Shown piece after piece: positions 22,995-34,659 of a DNA stretch of 64,000 bases. Every line of letters begins with the position of its first letter. Position 1 is the stretch's first letter. The notes beneath the pieces were generated by a model. It had not been told where the DNA came from. It searched no databases and saw only the letters and a program-made list of their open reading frames with translations. Source of the DNA: Mastigias papua (Eukaryota; Cnidaria; Scyphozoa; Rhizostomeae; Mastigiidae); contig OZ025274.1 of NCBI GenBank assembly GCA_964019165.1, forward strand, positions 8,304,407-8,368,406, in the 5' to 3' direction. The position numbers and the translations under genes are program-made.

Positions 22995-24120
22995 AGCTAA
23001 TTTGTATATACATATTTACATACGCTACATTTACAGCTAGGGCCATCCCACATTTTAAGCATATTTTGAAAGATATATAGATTTTCTGCCGATTTCATAT
23101 GATTTCGCAGTCCATTCCATACTTGAGGTCCTAGGGATCGGAGGCTATTTGTGCCAAAGGTGACTTGATTTGGTCTATGCTGTAAATTGTTGGTTTCTTT
23201 TAATAAGTAACTAGATGATTTTACTTTGAAAATGTCTTGCACAAAGGAAGGGTTAACTTTGTTCAGAGTTTTCAAAATTTCAATGCACAGCAATTTTAGT
23301 CTGAAAACATGCATAGTATGCCTTGCTAACTTCGAAAGTAAATCTCTGTATGAACTAAGTTGGTCGATATATAAGAATCTAGTGGCAAGTTCTTGGATTT
23401 TTCAATTTTCTGCAAGGAATTAGCCGATGAGAAGTATGATACTAAAGGGCAATAATCAAAATTAGGATAGAGATAGCTCTGTACAAGAATCTTCTTTTCA
23501 TCAGAAGCAACAAATCTTCTACGCATGGATAACAATCTTCAAGAAGTCTTTCTACCGAGACTTTTGAGTGTCTTGTAACGCACGTTCGATGCTGTACGTA
23601 GTTCATCAATATTAGGTCAATGCTTCTACCAACTGAGGACTTAAAGCATGCTGGGGTTTATGATCATTCATCGTAGTGAGTATAATAGGACTATTTGTCT
23701 CCAAGTTAAATCTCCAAAACTAAGGCACTGTCATACGCTCTTGAATAGAAATCAGCCACGTTTTACAACTGTTCCCTAAAATACCTGTCACGCTGCTTTA
23801 GGGGCCTGTCGATGGATAGCTGAAGCCGCTTTCATTTAATCTGGGTTGATTCTATATGAAGAACCTGCATGTCTGGTGCAAAGAAATCTCTTCCAAAACT
23901 TTGGAAGACAATTGATCATTGACCAGCACCAAGATACTTCCCGAATTAGATGGCATATCCAGCCTGTTTGGTTGCTTGTAGCCTGGTATCTTACACTGGC
24001 GTGTTAGAAAGGAGCTGTCAAGTTATGTTTCTATGAAAACAAATACATCAATAGCCTTAATGCTTTCAAACTTTTACTTAGTGAGTTAATGTTAAGATAT
24101 CCTATTACTAGATTTTTAGG
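22995..24120 (-). pseudogene. CR1/L2-like LINE with deleted RT, minus strand
   Basis: The 5' part (about 23640-24110) carries endonuclease-like phrases on the minus strand (IDVFVFIET, DSSFLTR.C.IPGYK, LDMPSNSGS). The 3' part (22997-23535) is the ORF2 C-terminus: KKILVQSYLYPNFDYCPLV, then VTFGTNSLRSLGPQVWNGL, ending WDGPSCKCSVC. The RT core between them is missing, and frameshifts separate the pieces. The motif order shows one element transcribed right to left. It lies in the second CAMKK intron, antisense. Confidence 0.75.
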
Positions 24121-24719
24121 ATTTTTCCTTTCAGGCAGTGGGTTACGGAAACCGAGTAAGTTTCACGTAGTAAATTGTCATCGCTGAGTTTCAAGTGATA
24201 ACCACCATTAGGTACAGCAGCTCCTACCTCTACAGTTGTTTTCATGTGAGATCTTGGACAGGTTGCTCTGCTACATCGCAGGAATGTGAGAGACTTCCTC
24301 TTCGTTAGATTTTCAATTCGCAAGTAACTCACTTCATAAATTAAAAGACATATAACCACAATCATGATTGTAGGAAACTAATTCGTAAGGGAACACAAAG
24401 GATCATAAAATTACACGTTATAAAGAATATAAAAGTTTTAATTGTCATTGCTTTTTGAGAGATGCCACAAATATGCCATGGGACATACTTGTAAGATCCT
24501 GTGGGATCTTGGACAAAAATATTGACAGATTTATAGCAGCACTGGCACTTTTACTTGAAAGGCATGCTCCCCTTTAGTAGCGATGATTATAACAAGAGCA
24601 CCGTCCGTTGTTAACTTCAGGATTCATCAAACTAGGAAAGTCAAGAGATAAGCTTAAAAGGCATCAATTATGTCAAAATCAAACTATTTAATGACATCAT
24701 ATAGGCATGATAGTAACAA

Positions 24720-26150
24720 GGTGTACTCGCTTGATTGGAAGTTAAAGAAAGACTTCTATTCAATCAAGATTTTGATCTAGATGAAAGTAATTTTACCGGA
24801 ATCGTGTTTGTTGACTTGAAAAAGGCGGTCGTTTCATTGACCTTGAAGTTCTGATATAAGAACTCAACTATTATGGAAGTAAGAATACTGAGCTGAATTG
24901 GTTCTGTTCATATCTAAATAATAGACGGCAATGCAGTAAGGTTATTGAATTATCTTATATTGAATATATCAGGTACAGTGTCGCTCAGGGGTCATGTCAT
25001 GGACCTCTCTTTTTCCTTTACATAAATCATATGCCATACGCACTTGAATGCTCAAAGATTACGATGTAAGCTGATGACACTAGTTTGGCATACTCTGCTA
25101 ATAGTAGTAATGATATATCTAGTGTTATGAACTATGAACTACACAGTCTTAGAAGGTAGCTGAATATTATAGCTGTCATTAAATGTTGCCAAAACTACAT
25201 CCATGCTGATAGGCACAAAGAATGCATTTCAAGATAAAAGCAATAGAGAACTACTTAGGGCAGATTTTAAGATATCAGAAGAACTTATTATGCAAAAGAC
25301 ACGCGTTAGATATTTGTGTATTCAAATTGACAACCGATTAAAATGAAAAGAACATGTAGAGTCAGTATCGGTGAAATTCTCTCTAGCCATAGGAATAATT
25401 AAGTATGCTAAAAAGGTCCTCCCCACTGAAACGTTAAAATTGCTCTATTGCGGACTGATCAAACCACACTTACGTTTTTCTGTTCGATTTTGGGCAACTG
25501 TGAGACTAGCAAAGGCAGAATCCTTGAGAGACTACAAAATAGATCTGTGTGTTTAATAGCAAACAGTCGGTATGACCCACCAGCTGAGCCCTTTCTGAAA
25601 AGTCCTCCATTACCTAGTATCAACGAAATGGTCCATCAAGAGCCTGCAAGCATGGTTTATTATGCTGTAAATAATCAGGCCCCAGTTTATCATACTACCC
25701 TCTTCTATAGAGAATCCTCTGTAACAAATAGATCAATTCGCAATTCGCAATTAAATTTAAGACCTCCACGACTGACAACAAAACATGGGCAAAACTGCTA
25801 TGCGTACAAGGGGACCATGGTATGGAATTCACTACCTAACGATTGTAAGAAAGCTAACACTTTCCACTCATTTAAAATGAAACTTAAAACCATGCTTGAC
25901 GAGTAGCAGAAATTTGCAAGTTTGTTGTTTTTTTCTTGTACATTTTTTCTATTTTATATTTAAGTATGTCTTTATTTATTATATAATTCCCTTATTTAAT
26001 AGTGTTTATATTAAGTTTGAAATTTAGCATGTACTATAAATTTTATGTATGAGTTTCAACATGGTCCCCAGGAAAACAAATCTTAGTATCTGAGGAGTCA
26101 CCATGTCTAAAGATTAAAAAATGAATGAAATGAATTGAATGAGCATTGAC
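24720..26150 (+). pseudogene. L2/CR1-like LINE, 5'-truncated, with TGAA-type 3' tail
   Basis: Degraded plus-strand RT runs from about 24780: GIVFVDLKKA, then SVAQGSCHGPLFFLYIN. The catalytic ADD at 25070-25078 has its preceding Tyr codon replaced by a stop. The thumb follows (KVLPTETLKLLYCGLIKPHLRF), then the C-terminal domain at 25448-25906 (NRSVCLIANS, MVHQEPASMVYYAVN, GQNCYAYKGTMVWNSLP). After TAG at 25906 an AT-rich 3' UTR ends in GAATGAAATGAATTGAATGAG-like repeats at 26118-26147, reminiscent of L2 3' tails. The C-terminal part is the same family as the fragment at 36.25-36.75 kb. Confidence 0.82.
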
Positions 26151-27094
26151 TGTAGATACTTCCTTTCGTCTTCAATTTCTTTCAAACTCTATCCATCTTT
26201 TCCGTCGAATGATATTTATCTATAAATACTTCCTTAAGCCATGTTCTTCCTTACAACAACTCAATTAGTTTGCTGTGTTCAGTATTATTCCCGTCTCTTT
26301 CTTTTCTAGAAGTCTTAGTCCGATCGACTTTACCGATGTAGGTTTTGAATCGTTTTTTGATAAATACCTTCCATTATATCATTGGTTCTCTTCTTCGAAG
26401 CTTCAGGAAGTATCATTACATCATTGCTTTCAGGACGTTGTCTCATTACTTGCAGAACTTTCTCATGTTGCGATTTATTCATAGCGTCATCAGTCTCAGC
26501 GTCATAACTATTACACTATGTACCTGATGAAAGATTACTCACAGTTGCTGTTGGTCTACCGCATGCTGCTGTTTCTTTTTGAAATTTGCTCTTGACTGAA
26601 ACTGCAGTTTAGTTGTTGGAATTTGCAAGCTGAATTTACAAGCTTCTTCTTCTCCCATCACCTTTGGCATAATTTCAATGAATTGTAGCTTAATAGAAAG
26701 TGCCTCGATATGATAGTAGTGAAAATAGAACATAGCCATTTTGCCACCTTTCTTGAAGTAGTACACCACTGCTATGTATATCCAACTATAATTGTCGAAG
26801 TGATCAAGTGATTGAGAAAATTAATCTAGCATCAATCAGAGCAGAGAAATCTTAAGTTTTTTTAGCGCTAGAATGTTTCGAAAATATCGAAAGCAACCAT
26901 GTTAATCAAACAGCCCAGCATTTCATCGAGCATGATTTCAGGTGAAATGTTGGTTGGATTCTCATATAGGTTGGGTATTCTTAATATTTATAAGATACTG
27001 AATAGCATGTGATATATGGGTAATTCAGATATTAGTTTTTATTTAGACCTTAGTAGTCATTTGTATGTATACTATGGCTATTTGTCTTTCATAG
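26151..27094. other. End of the second CAMKK intron
   Basis: No gene seen. Minus-strand frame 26539-26769 has no recognisable features. It ends with the acceptor TTTGTCTTTCATAG (AG at 27093-27094). Confidence 0.5.
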
Positions 27095-27292
27095 CTTATT
27101 GTGAAAGCTGTACTTAAGCAAAAGACATTTTCTATCTCTCGACGGAAAGACAGAAGTGCTCGATCAAATTCAACGCCTGATATAAGTCAAATAGAAGATG
27201 CATATCTGGATAAGCAGACACGAATGTCAAAGTCTGCAGCTTCGCTGTATGCAAGGAAGGTTAATCCATCGTCATCTCAAGGTACTAAATAG
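27095..27292 (+). CDS. CAMKK: CAMKK exon: autoinhibitory/calmodulin-binding tail, probably terminal
   Basis: It starts in phase 0 after the acceptor CATAG with LIVKAVLKQKTFSISRRKDR. This corresponds to the basic amphipathic segment (ILVK.M.RKRSF in vertebrate CAMKKs) that binds Ca2+/calmodulin and overlaps the autoinhibitory sequence. A Ser/Arg stretch (RSARSNSTPD) and a polar tail follow to TAG at 27290-27292, giving 65 residues. No AATAAA signal is evident within about 100 bases downstream. A CAAG|GTACTA sequence nine bases before the stop could act as a donor, so a spliced continuation is possible. If terminal, the protein lacks the long variable C-terminus seen in vertebrate paralogues. 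Confidence 0.85.
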   Translation, partial: LIVKAVLKQKTFSISRRKDRSARSNSTPDISQIEDAYLDKQTRMSKSAASLYARKVNPSSSQGTK

Positions 27293-27809
27293 TAATGTTT
27301 TATTTTGTAAACGATTTATGTAAATGCTGCAAATATGTCAAGTATTTCTTAATATACTGATATTATTCTTAATATTTTCTGTAATTTAGCATTCCGGTAT
27401 CTTAGATAAGTTCACATATTGGTTTGCCCCCCACTGCTTGTTCAGGATTGTGACTTAGTTGTAAGAATGCATGTTTTTTCACTCCAAACATCGTAGTTTG
27501 ATCAGATCTACATCAACCTTTGTATATTGCGATTAGAGGATTATCTTTTGCAACAAATTATCTTGATCTTCTTACTCGCTAGAGCATTAGTAATTCCCGT
27601 TCAATTGTATTGGTGTTATGCCAAGTGGCTTTGTTGTTTACATAGGCTGTATAAGAGCACAGGCGATCATTACTCTTTCAAAACACAACTTTCTTCGGTG
27701 AAAGAAGCCTTTAACTTATACATACCTTGGGATTGATGACTACCCTTCCAGAAAACTTATAAATTTATTTTGTTCCCGTGTTTTTGATTGGCCTATTGCT
27801 TTCTCTATA
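27293..27809. other. Downstream flank of CAMKK, no gene seen
   Basis: Probable 3' UTR and flank. The AT-rich DNA has short frames only and no canonical polyadenylation hexamer that I could find near the stop. Confidence 0.35.
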
Positions 27810-28227
27810 TTGTCATATTTTGACTGTATCAACGGAAACTTGATCATAATGTGTATTCGATCGCAAGGTATAGCAGAAAATGTAGTCGCACGGAAATATA
27901 CCTTGGGAAAGGGATGTGTGCACGGTATTAGCATGGATGGACAATGGCGTGAGTTCTACTATACAGTTTTGTGTCCAGATTACTTTTTCGCTTGAATGGG
28001 TTGACATAGAATATTATGGTTACATAGACAGCAACAACTGCTTTCTCATTCCAACATCTAGGCAAATGGGTAAAGAGAAGTTATCACCAATTTTGAGCTT
28101 TTCCGACGAGTTTGTGGTGTCAAAAGCTCACCATCTATATGGTATTGTTTCCTTTCCGTTCGTTGATTTTGCAAATTCATCAGAAGATGAAGATTCCAAC
28201 GAAGATGGGGATATATGCTTGAATTAA
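27810..28227 (+). other. Unassigned open frames with an acidic C-terminal tail
   Basis: Two overlapping plus-strand frames are involved. One, at 27810-27995, includes SQGIAENVVARKYTLGKGC and MDGQWREFYYTVL. The other, at 27916-28227, ends in a Ser/Asp/Glu-rich tail (SSEDEDSNEDGD) before TAA. AG dinucleotides after pyrimidine-containing tracts near 27965-27977 could allow splicing between frames. I do not recognise the domain. It may be a degraded transposon gene or part of a neighbouring host gene. Confidence 0.3.
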
Positions 28228-28229
28228 TT

Positions 28230-29938
28230 GATCGATATCTCTCGGTGTAACGCTTTTTTATTTGGCTAAATTTGTGTAGATTTTAAAGTCTGCAATTGTT
28301 TAGTTCAGTTTTTCCAGAGGTTAAGTAGCCTTTGACGACATTATTATGTATGCATATTAACAGAGACTATTATTAGTGGTACAGTAATATTTGATACAGT
28401 ATTATTTGAAGTAACGACTATTTTTTGCATAATTAATAAGACTAAATGCTGCTTATTAGAACAGCCCACCATTTTGACTGCCTAGCCACCTATTGCTTTG
28501 TAATAATCGCCGTCGATTGCGAAGGCAATTTTTAGTTTCCCGTAGACTTCAATGGACCAGTACCATATGATATCAGTCAGGTAGCATATACACCAACCCT
28601 TCAGATGAAAGTCCCCTACCCCGCCCAATCCTTAAGTTCTCTTTGCGAAAAATAGTCGGTTATGGCTACAGACTATCTGATTCATTAGTAACACCTACTT
28701 ATACACTAAAGATATTTCAATAGTTATGAAGGATGGAAGTTCCTTTCCTCTTTGTAGTAAATAGACATTCACGTTCAGAATATCATGATATGCATTGGAA
28801 TCTCATTTTAACATTATGCTAATGGCAGCCAGAGTAAACATCACTTTCTAGTTTGCTTTTTGCTTATTATGAATACCTTTTCAAATTGAGTGATAAAATT
28901 TGCACCAATCAGGTCCTATCTAGTAGGTTGCCAATGTTTCTGCCTTAACCATTGGTTGAGTGATTGGAGTTTCATTATTCCTTAGCTACTTTCCACTTAT
29001 GGTAATAAGAACGTTATGAAGCAATCAGTATAGTTCACCCAAAAACCGTAACAAATACTCGAATTATGTATGATCTGCTGTTAAGCCAATTTTCAGCACA
29101 GGAGGCATCGAATGGTTGAAAATCAAGGACATTGCATCTTGTTACTTTTTCACTCATTTATATTGAGTGGATGTAAGTATGCGTCGAACGTCCGCATCAG
29201 TACAGTTGTGACGTCATCAGCTGAGAGAAATTTGATAGGTTAAACCGATGCAAAATCTGTGACGTCACCATCTTCTGAACCTACATTACATGTATAATAA
29301 TAATAATATAATAAATAAATTCTTTTTTTAAGGTTGGCGTAGGTGATAGCTATGTGCTAATTAATGACATTCAAAATTAATACTTAATGAATTACAATAT
29401 TTAAAACCATTAACATGTTAATGAACCAAATATAACCTAGATTTACAATAAATCTTACATAATCTGCAGTTACAAGTAAAATTCCAAAACTTGCTTTCTT
29501 TTTTGAAATTTTTTACAGTTAGAGACTCCTTTATATGCAATGGTAAGTCTCTCCAAAGATTTTATCCTAGGAAGCTTACATTTTCTAATCCATAGGCTGT
29601 AGTCCTAGGTTTATGTGCGTATATGTTGTTATTAACTCTTAAGTTATAATGTATCTCTCTCTCCAAGAACATCCATCACCACCTCTTAATGCTACTCGAG
29701 GTCAACCTCGTGAGCTTCCTATTACGTTTAAACGAGACGTGACCATCCCATGAACCTACACGAGGATCATGAACCTACACGCGGCATAGCGTCTCATGAA
29801 GATCCGTTAGCATCTTGTAAACTGAGCAGTGACATTAATTGAAGCAGTGGGCCTATGCCAGGTTGAGATCGAGAGAACTGCACTGTTTTTGAATAATGGA
29901 AGATCTGTTTTGCCATGATCCGTCATTACAGAGCTGTA

Positions 29939-29940
<2 letters not shown>
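28230..29940. other. Intergenic stretch without a recognisable gene
   Basis: No coding signal was seen over 1.7 kb. It contains an ATA-rich run at 29297-29325 and an 18-base direct repeat (CATGAACCTACACG) near 29751-29780. Confidence 0.45.
29209..29267. promoter_or_regulatory. Two TGACGTCA palindromes (CRE-like)
   Basis: The 8-base palindrome TGACGTCA occurs at 29209-29216 and again at 29260-29267. It is the consensus cAMP-response element bound by CREB/ATF. No adjacent gene start is recognised, so a regulatory role is only a suggestion. Confidence 0.25.
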
Positions 29941-29941
<1 letters not shown>

Positions 29942-30011
<70 letters not shown>

Positions 30012-30040
30012 TAGATAGATAGAGAGATAGATAGATAGGA
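29942..30040. repeat. (GA)n followed by (GATA)n microsatellite
   Basis: About 65 bases of GA repeat followed by GATA units from 30007. Confidence 0.97.
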
Positions 30041-30689
30041 GAACCAAAACTCATATGAAAGGCAAGGATTGTGATTTAACATATTGAAAATATGACAGAA
30101 AATGATAAAATTTCAAAAGCTAGTGAGAGCACGAATGACAAGTGCTACTAATTCATCCTAGCAGGTTTGTAAAACAACAAAATCATGACATGATCAAAAT
30201 CGGTTAAAATCATGTTAGCAACTATCCTCGATGTATGTAACAATCATATTAAGAGTCCCATGATCATATTCCTTCACACTATGATGATCCATTGTCAGAT
30301 CAACAAAAACGATTGTATCTCTTATCAAGAACAACACAAAAACAAACTACTAAAAGCTTAAAATTAAGTCAATTTTATTCTGATTGCGGTTCATCACTGC
30401 CTGAACACAATTTAAGTAATAACTGCATTGTAAAATAGATCTATCTAATCTTAAAATTGAAGACTTTAAAGTCTTAGAAAATCATCTCCCATTTTTGTAA
30501 AAGTTTCTTGTTGAGTTATTCAATACAGTAAAAATTTGCACGAACATATTTCATATTTCATTATATAGTGTACTTATATAGCAAAAATATAAAATGTCCA
30601 TTGTTGTTACAAAATTTTCCCACATCATAATATCCACTGACATGGAATTATGTAACCTGTCATGGAGATTTATTGGTGGCATTCCTTTC
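30041..30689. other. AT-rich stretch, no gene seen
   Basis: Nothing recognisable apart from its position next to a Harbinger fragment. It could be that element's untranslated flank. Confidence 0.35.
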
Positions 30690-31165
30690 TTCTTGTTTCT
30701 GTACCATTACAATCTATTCCACTGCCAATTAACTACTCCCTCATTACAGAAATACTCCTTCAATAATTCTCTGACATTTTTAGCAACTGTAGTTGAGTTT
30801 TGTCATGTTGATGGGACTGTTAACGGTAGAAAAGATTCTGTAGGAGAGGATTCACGCCACATCCCTGGAACAAAGTTACCATTTTCATTTCCAGCATCTG
30901 CAAAGCCTGGAGGGCAATAAATCTTCTGTGATGTGCCTTGACGTAAAAAGTTGTGAATAACTAATGTAGCAATAGTAATGTATTCTGCGTCCTTGGGATG
31001 CAGTGTAAAAGTTCCTCTAAACAATCTCCAATGGTTTGCAACAATTCCAAATAAATTTTCTGAGATTCTACGAGCCCTGCTATGTCTATAATTATATATC
31101 CGCCTTTCATCAGTCAATTCTGCCATTGCGTGAAGTTTCATCATATAAGGTTTCTTATGGGAATT
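30690..31165 (-). pseudogene. Second PIF/Harbinger transposase, C-terminal fragment
   Basis: Minus-strand frame 30803-31144 reads DERRIYNYRHSRARRISENLFGIVANHWRLF, interrupted here only for brevity, then a LHP..A..I.IATLVIHNFLR segment. This is the last part of a Harbinger DDE transposase, including the R..ENAFG-type Glu motif and the LHNFLR signature. Upstream coding is truncated near 31165. It is clearly a different subfamily from the element at 13.6-17.4 kb. No terminal repeats were found. Confidence 0.82.
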
Positions 31166-31249
31166 TTTCTAATTTACTATACATTATGGTTACCAGTCTA
31201 TGTTAGTTAATTTATCATAATTTACCATCATAATTTGTCAGATAATTTA

Positions 31250-32495
31250 TCATGCTCAAAAATAACTAGCTCTCTGACATCTTTTGGAGCTTCCATGTTG
31301 CTAATAGACTGGACTTTGTTTTCATCAACTTTGAGTCCTTCTGCTGTCAATTTCATTCCAAAAATGATGCCGCTGGTACTTTGAACTGAAACTTTTCAAG
31401 GTTGAATATGACATTATTCTTTCTAGCAGTTCCAAGTACATTTATCATGAGATTGTCATGGTTCCTTTCGCTCTTTCCAAAAATGAATGTCATCTACTAT
31501 ACCGGTCACTCCATCTACAGGACCGAAGACAGAATCAATTTTTTCCTGAAATACATCACCGCTGTATTCGAAAGGGGAGTCGAGTCCAACGGTACTTTCC
31601 CCATGGGGTGTTAAATGTGCATAGTCTGCTGCTTTCTTCATCTAGTTGTACTTGCAAATATCCGCTTAAAGCATCGCGTATTGTGAAATGAGTTGATCCC
31701 GACACTTGTGGTATAACATCATCTATGGGACGGACGTAATGTCTATTGTATGTGATAGCATTGTTCAGATCACGAGGATCTAAGCACACCCTTATGGAGC
31801 CATTTGGTTTAGGGGTAACAACTGCAGAACTTATCCATGGTGTGTACTAAACGGATGCGTTCTTCTTTATACGCTGGTTGCTGGTGTACAGGCACCTGTC
31901 TAGGAGGGTGTTGTATGGGTGTCATCTCTGGGTCAACCTCAATGTGATACTCTGGCCCAGGAAAGCATCCTATACCTGTGAAAACATCTGAAAATTCCTA
32001 TAGTAAATATTTTCTATTGAGAGGGTATGAATGTTTGTTGTTTTTTTATGCCATCGAGATTTTCATCATCTGAGACAGTTTTTACAGACCACTGCAGTTT
32101 AAATAGAGATAATTTCTGAGCTGTGATTTTCCCTATGATACTTGGACCTTTGGCATTCACAATTTCCACTCTGATTTGCTGAGCTATTGCGGTGCTAGAA
32201 GTTTGCACATAGACATCCCATGAGCCCAATTATGGTTCCCCCGTATGCTGATAATTTCATGGTTGATTTCTGTAGGCTGGATGGAGGTTGCAGATATGGG
32301 TGTGGCAGTTATGGGTCCCAAGAACTATTTTGACTATCATTAGAATTGTCTACTGATTCAGATGATACTTCGTTTATTTGTTTTCCTTTCTTCATGAACA
32401 CCTTGGCATAATGACCCTTCTTGTGGCAATAGTGGCAAGAAATGTCCTTTTCAGTGCATTTACTACGCGATTGTGAATCATTAATATAACCCATG
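31250..32495 (-). pseudogene. Ty3/Gypsy pol (protease/RT) and gag end, minus strand
   Basis: Read right to left it starts with a retroviral-type zinc knuckle near 32420-32460 (CHYCHKKGHYAKVF, where the last Cys is replaced by Val). A protease-RT spacer follows at 32014-32229. RT follows at 31556-31860: CLDPRDLNNAI, then STHFTIRDALSGYLQVQLDEE and FNTPWGKYRWTRLPF. Next comes DVFQEKIDSVFG with the degenerate palm IVDDI near 31490-31510, and RKNNVIFNLEKF downstream. Stops and shifts break it. RNase H and integrase are absent, so the element is truncated at about 31250. Confidence 0.85.
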
Positions 32496-32639
32496 CATAC
32501 TTTCTGCTAAGTTTCTGATTCTTTGGATTGTTTACGAAATATTTGCTGAGCAAACTTTTCTCCAACGTAACCACAAATATTGAAAATGACACACGAAAGG
32601 CAATGAACTGGTATAAAATGAATGAGATGGTTGCCAACC

Positions 32640-33505
32640 TGGAAAAATTTTAGTTGATATTTTTTGGGCTAAAAGAGCACCACGAGTTAAGCATTGAAAT
32701 TAATGGCGATATCATAAAAATGTCTGATACGGTAAAACTTTCAGGTATCACCATTGACTCAAAACTTACGTTTAACGAGCATGTCAAGAGTATCTGCCAA
32801 AAGACTAACAATAAGGTAAAAGCTTTTTCTAGGGTTGTAAGAGACTTAGAACCCCAAAAGGCTAGCCTACTGTATAACTCGTTTATTCTGACAAACTTCA
32901 ATTACTGCCCACTTATATCGATGTTTTGTTGAAAAACCACAAACGATATGGTTAACAGGGCCCATAAGCGTGCCCTGAGAGTGCTACTAAATGATTATGA
33001 CTCTAGTTTTGAAGAGCTCCTACACAAGAATGAGGAAGTGACAATCCATGAAAAAACTTTGCAAAAACTTATGCTGGAGGTATACAGACGTGTGACCTCT
33101 GGGAACCCCTCCTTTCTGTGGGAGTAATTCAATAGGAATATTCTTCCATATATCAAATTCTTCCATAGAGAATCAAAAATCTCCTCCAACTTCCAAACAC
33201 GAAAACCAAAAAGTATGGGAACAAGTCTCTTACATTTAGGGGAAGCATAATTTGGAATCAACTTCCAGATCAATATAAAGCTGCAAAAACTGACAATGAA
33301 TTCAAAATGAAAATGAAAAGTTGGAAGGGTTTTAAAGCAGTTGCTGCATCTGTATACAGTTATATAGTTATCTTTTAACATTGCTCATTTTAGTTGCTTT
33401 CAGAAAATATTGTAAATGTAGTGTAGAATTGGCCTTTATTAGCTTTAGCTATTTCTTCAGCCAACTGTAAATAAATTGTATTATTATTATTACATTATTA
33501 TCTGC
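32640..33505 (+). pseudogene. LINE 3' end inserted in the Gypsy element
   Basis: A plus-strand frame at 32654-32932 (VKLSGITIDSKLTFNEHV, SRVVRDLEPQKASLLY, FILTNFNYCPLI) passes a stop and continues in the same style (MVNRAHKRALRVLLNDY, SFEELL) to about 33290. This is the RT thumb and C-terminal region of a Jockey/CR1-like LINE. A TTATTATTA-type 3' tail lies at 33479-33498. Gypsy gag sequence is found on both sides, so the LINE was inserted into it, 5'-truncated. Confidence 0.82.
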
Positions 33506-33559
33506 CTTAAATTGGTTTGATACAGGCTTACCTTGTTGTTTGTGTTTGTATACTATCTG

Positions 33560-34112
33560 TACTTCAACTTGACTCATGATTCTCATTTGTCTCTCTGCCG
33601 ATTCTTCTTACTTAGCGAGATCTTTAGCACGATTAAAGGTCAGCTCGCCCCCTTCTTTCAGACATTCCTTTCTCATGTGGCTTGAGTTTAGTCCAAAAAC
33701 AAAATGGTCTCGTAGAAATCGATCGTGAAGATCAGTAGGGTAGTTTACTTCTTTTAGATGAATCCTAATCTTTGTGGTAAACTCCTCGATAGACATTGCT
33801 CATGGAGTTCCCATGCGGCCATTAATTCGTTTGAAAGCTGTTTAACAGCGTTTTCAAAATCAGTCCAATATGAAGCAAGATGTTTTTCGTCGTCTGTGGT
33901 TACGCCCCAACTATTGAAGAATTCTAGTCCTCTTTCGCCAGACCAGTACAGGAGGTATTTACATTGGATGTTCTCCTAAACTTGTATCAAAGGATCAAAG
34001 GACAGAATTTCATATTGTTTCTTCCATAGTTTGTAGCGACTATAAAATCCTTCATTTGCAGACCAGTCCATCGTAGGAACTTTTACCATGCCTGGATTGG
34101 CGGCCATCCTGC
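33560..34112 (-). pseudogene. Ty3/Gypsy gag, minus strand, broken
   Basis: Starting from an ATG near 34110 the minus strand reads MAANPGMVKVPTMDW, a typical opening for metazoan Gypsy gag. It continues LLYWSGERGLEFF and, after a stop-containing frame change, MSIEEFTTKIRIHLKEV and FLRDHFVFGLNS at 33608-33796. Frameshifts near 33790 and a stop near 33970 inactivate it. The remainder of gag, with the zinc knuckle, lies at 32309-32495, on the far side of the LINE insertion. Confidence 0.8.
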
Positions 34113-34199
34113 CTGGGTAGACTTGCTATTGACACGATTTTTCACTTGAAAGTGTTATGAAAGTGATCCAAAATCATGTAAAAATCAAGAGATATCGAT

Positions 34200-34334
34200 C
34201 CCGTGTTGTGACACCATGTAACAAGACATGAGTCTATAGTTAAGTTATCAATGTTAGGGAGTGACTGGGCCATGTACTGAATCTACTTATGCGCATGTGT
34301 GTGGTAACTATATATAAAACCTAACATGTTAACA
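34200..34334 (-). mobile_element. Gypsy primer-binding site and partial 5' LTR
   Basis: In minus orientation an LTR end ...CTTGTTACA (first base 34217 on plus) is followed directly by TGGTGTCACAACACGGGATC, which has the form of a tRNA primer-binding site. Gag begins about 85 bases further. The LTR side (34217-34334) contains a TATATATAG box and TGTTAACA at its other end, so the LTR is either very short (118 bp) or truncated by the adjacent integrase-bearing element. Confidence 0.6.
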
Positions 34335-34339
34335 GAGGG

Positions 34340-34654
34340 GTTGACTTTTACAACAAATATTTTGACAATCATATATTGTAACCATATAATATAAAGATTT
34401 ATAGCACATATTCATAATATAAAGCTATTATGATAGAACGCTGGAATCGTTCTATTCTCCAAAAAATAAGTAGACATTTTACCACCACACATTCATATAG
34501 GTATATAGACGTCATTGACATATTAGTTCACAAATATTATAGCACATATCATTCGACAATTAACATGACGCCTTTTGAAGCGAGTATAAAATCTAACGAA
34601 TGTCTAGTGCATTATGATTTATACGGTGATGTCAATATTATGTTATACTACTAG
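34340..34654 (+). pseudogene. Polinton-type integrase, C-terminal part of the catalytic core
   Basis: An uninterrupted plus-strand frame has MIERWNRSILQKISRHF, SYRYIDVIDILVHKYY, YHSTINMTPFEAS and a YDLYGD segment. The pattern E.WNR/E.FNR...RY.DV...L...YN...H..I.M.P.EA is that of retroviral-like integrases of Polinton/Maverick elements, and the catalytic Glu in IERWNR is retained. The first two thirds of the protein (zinc-binding and D,D part) are missing at the Gypsy boundary. It is the left-most recognisable part of an AT-rich virus-derived element continuing to 52.9 kb. Confidence 0.75.
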
Positions 34655-34659
34655 TTATA

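Noticed and set aside
30594..30920. A 108-codon plus-strand frame
   Set aside because: Opposite the Harbinger transposase C-terminus and without domain resemblance.
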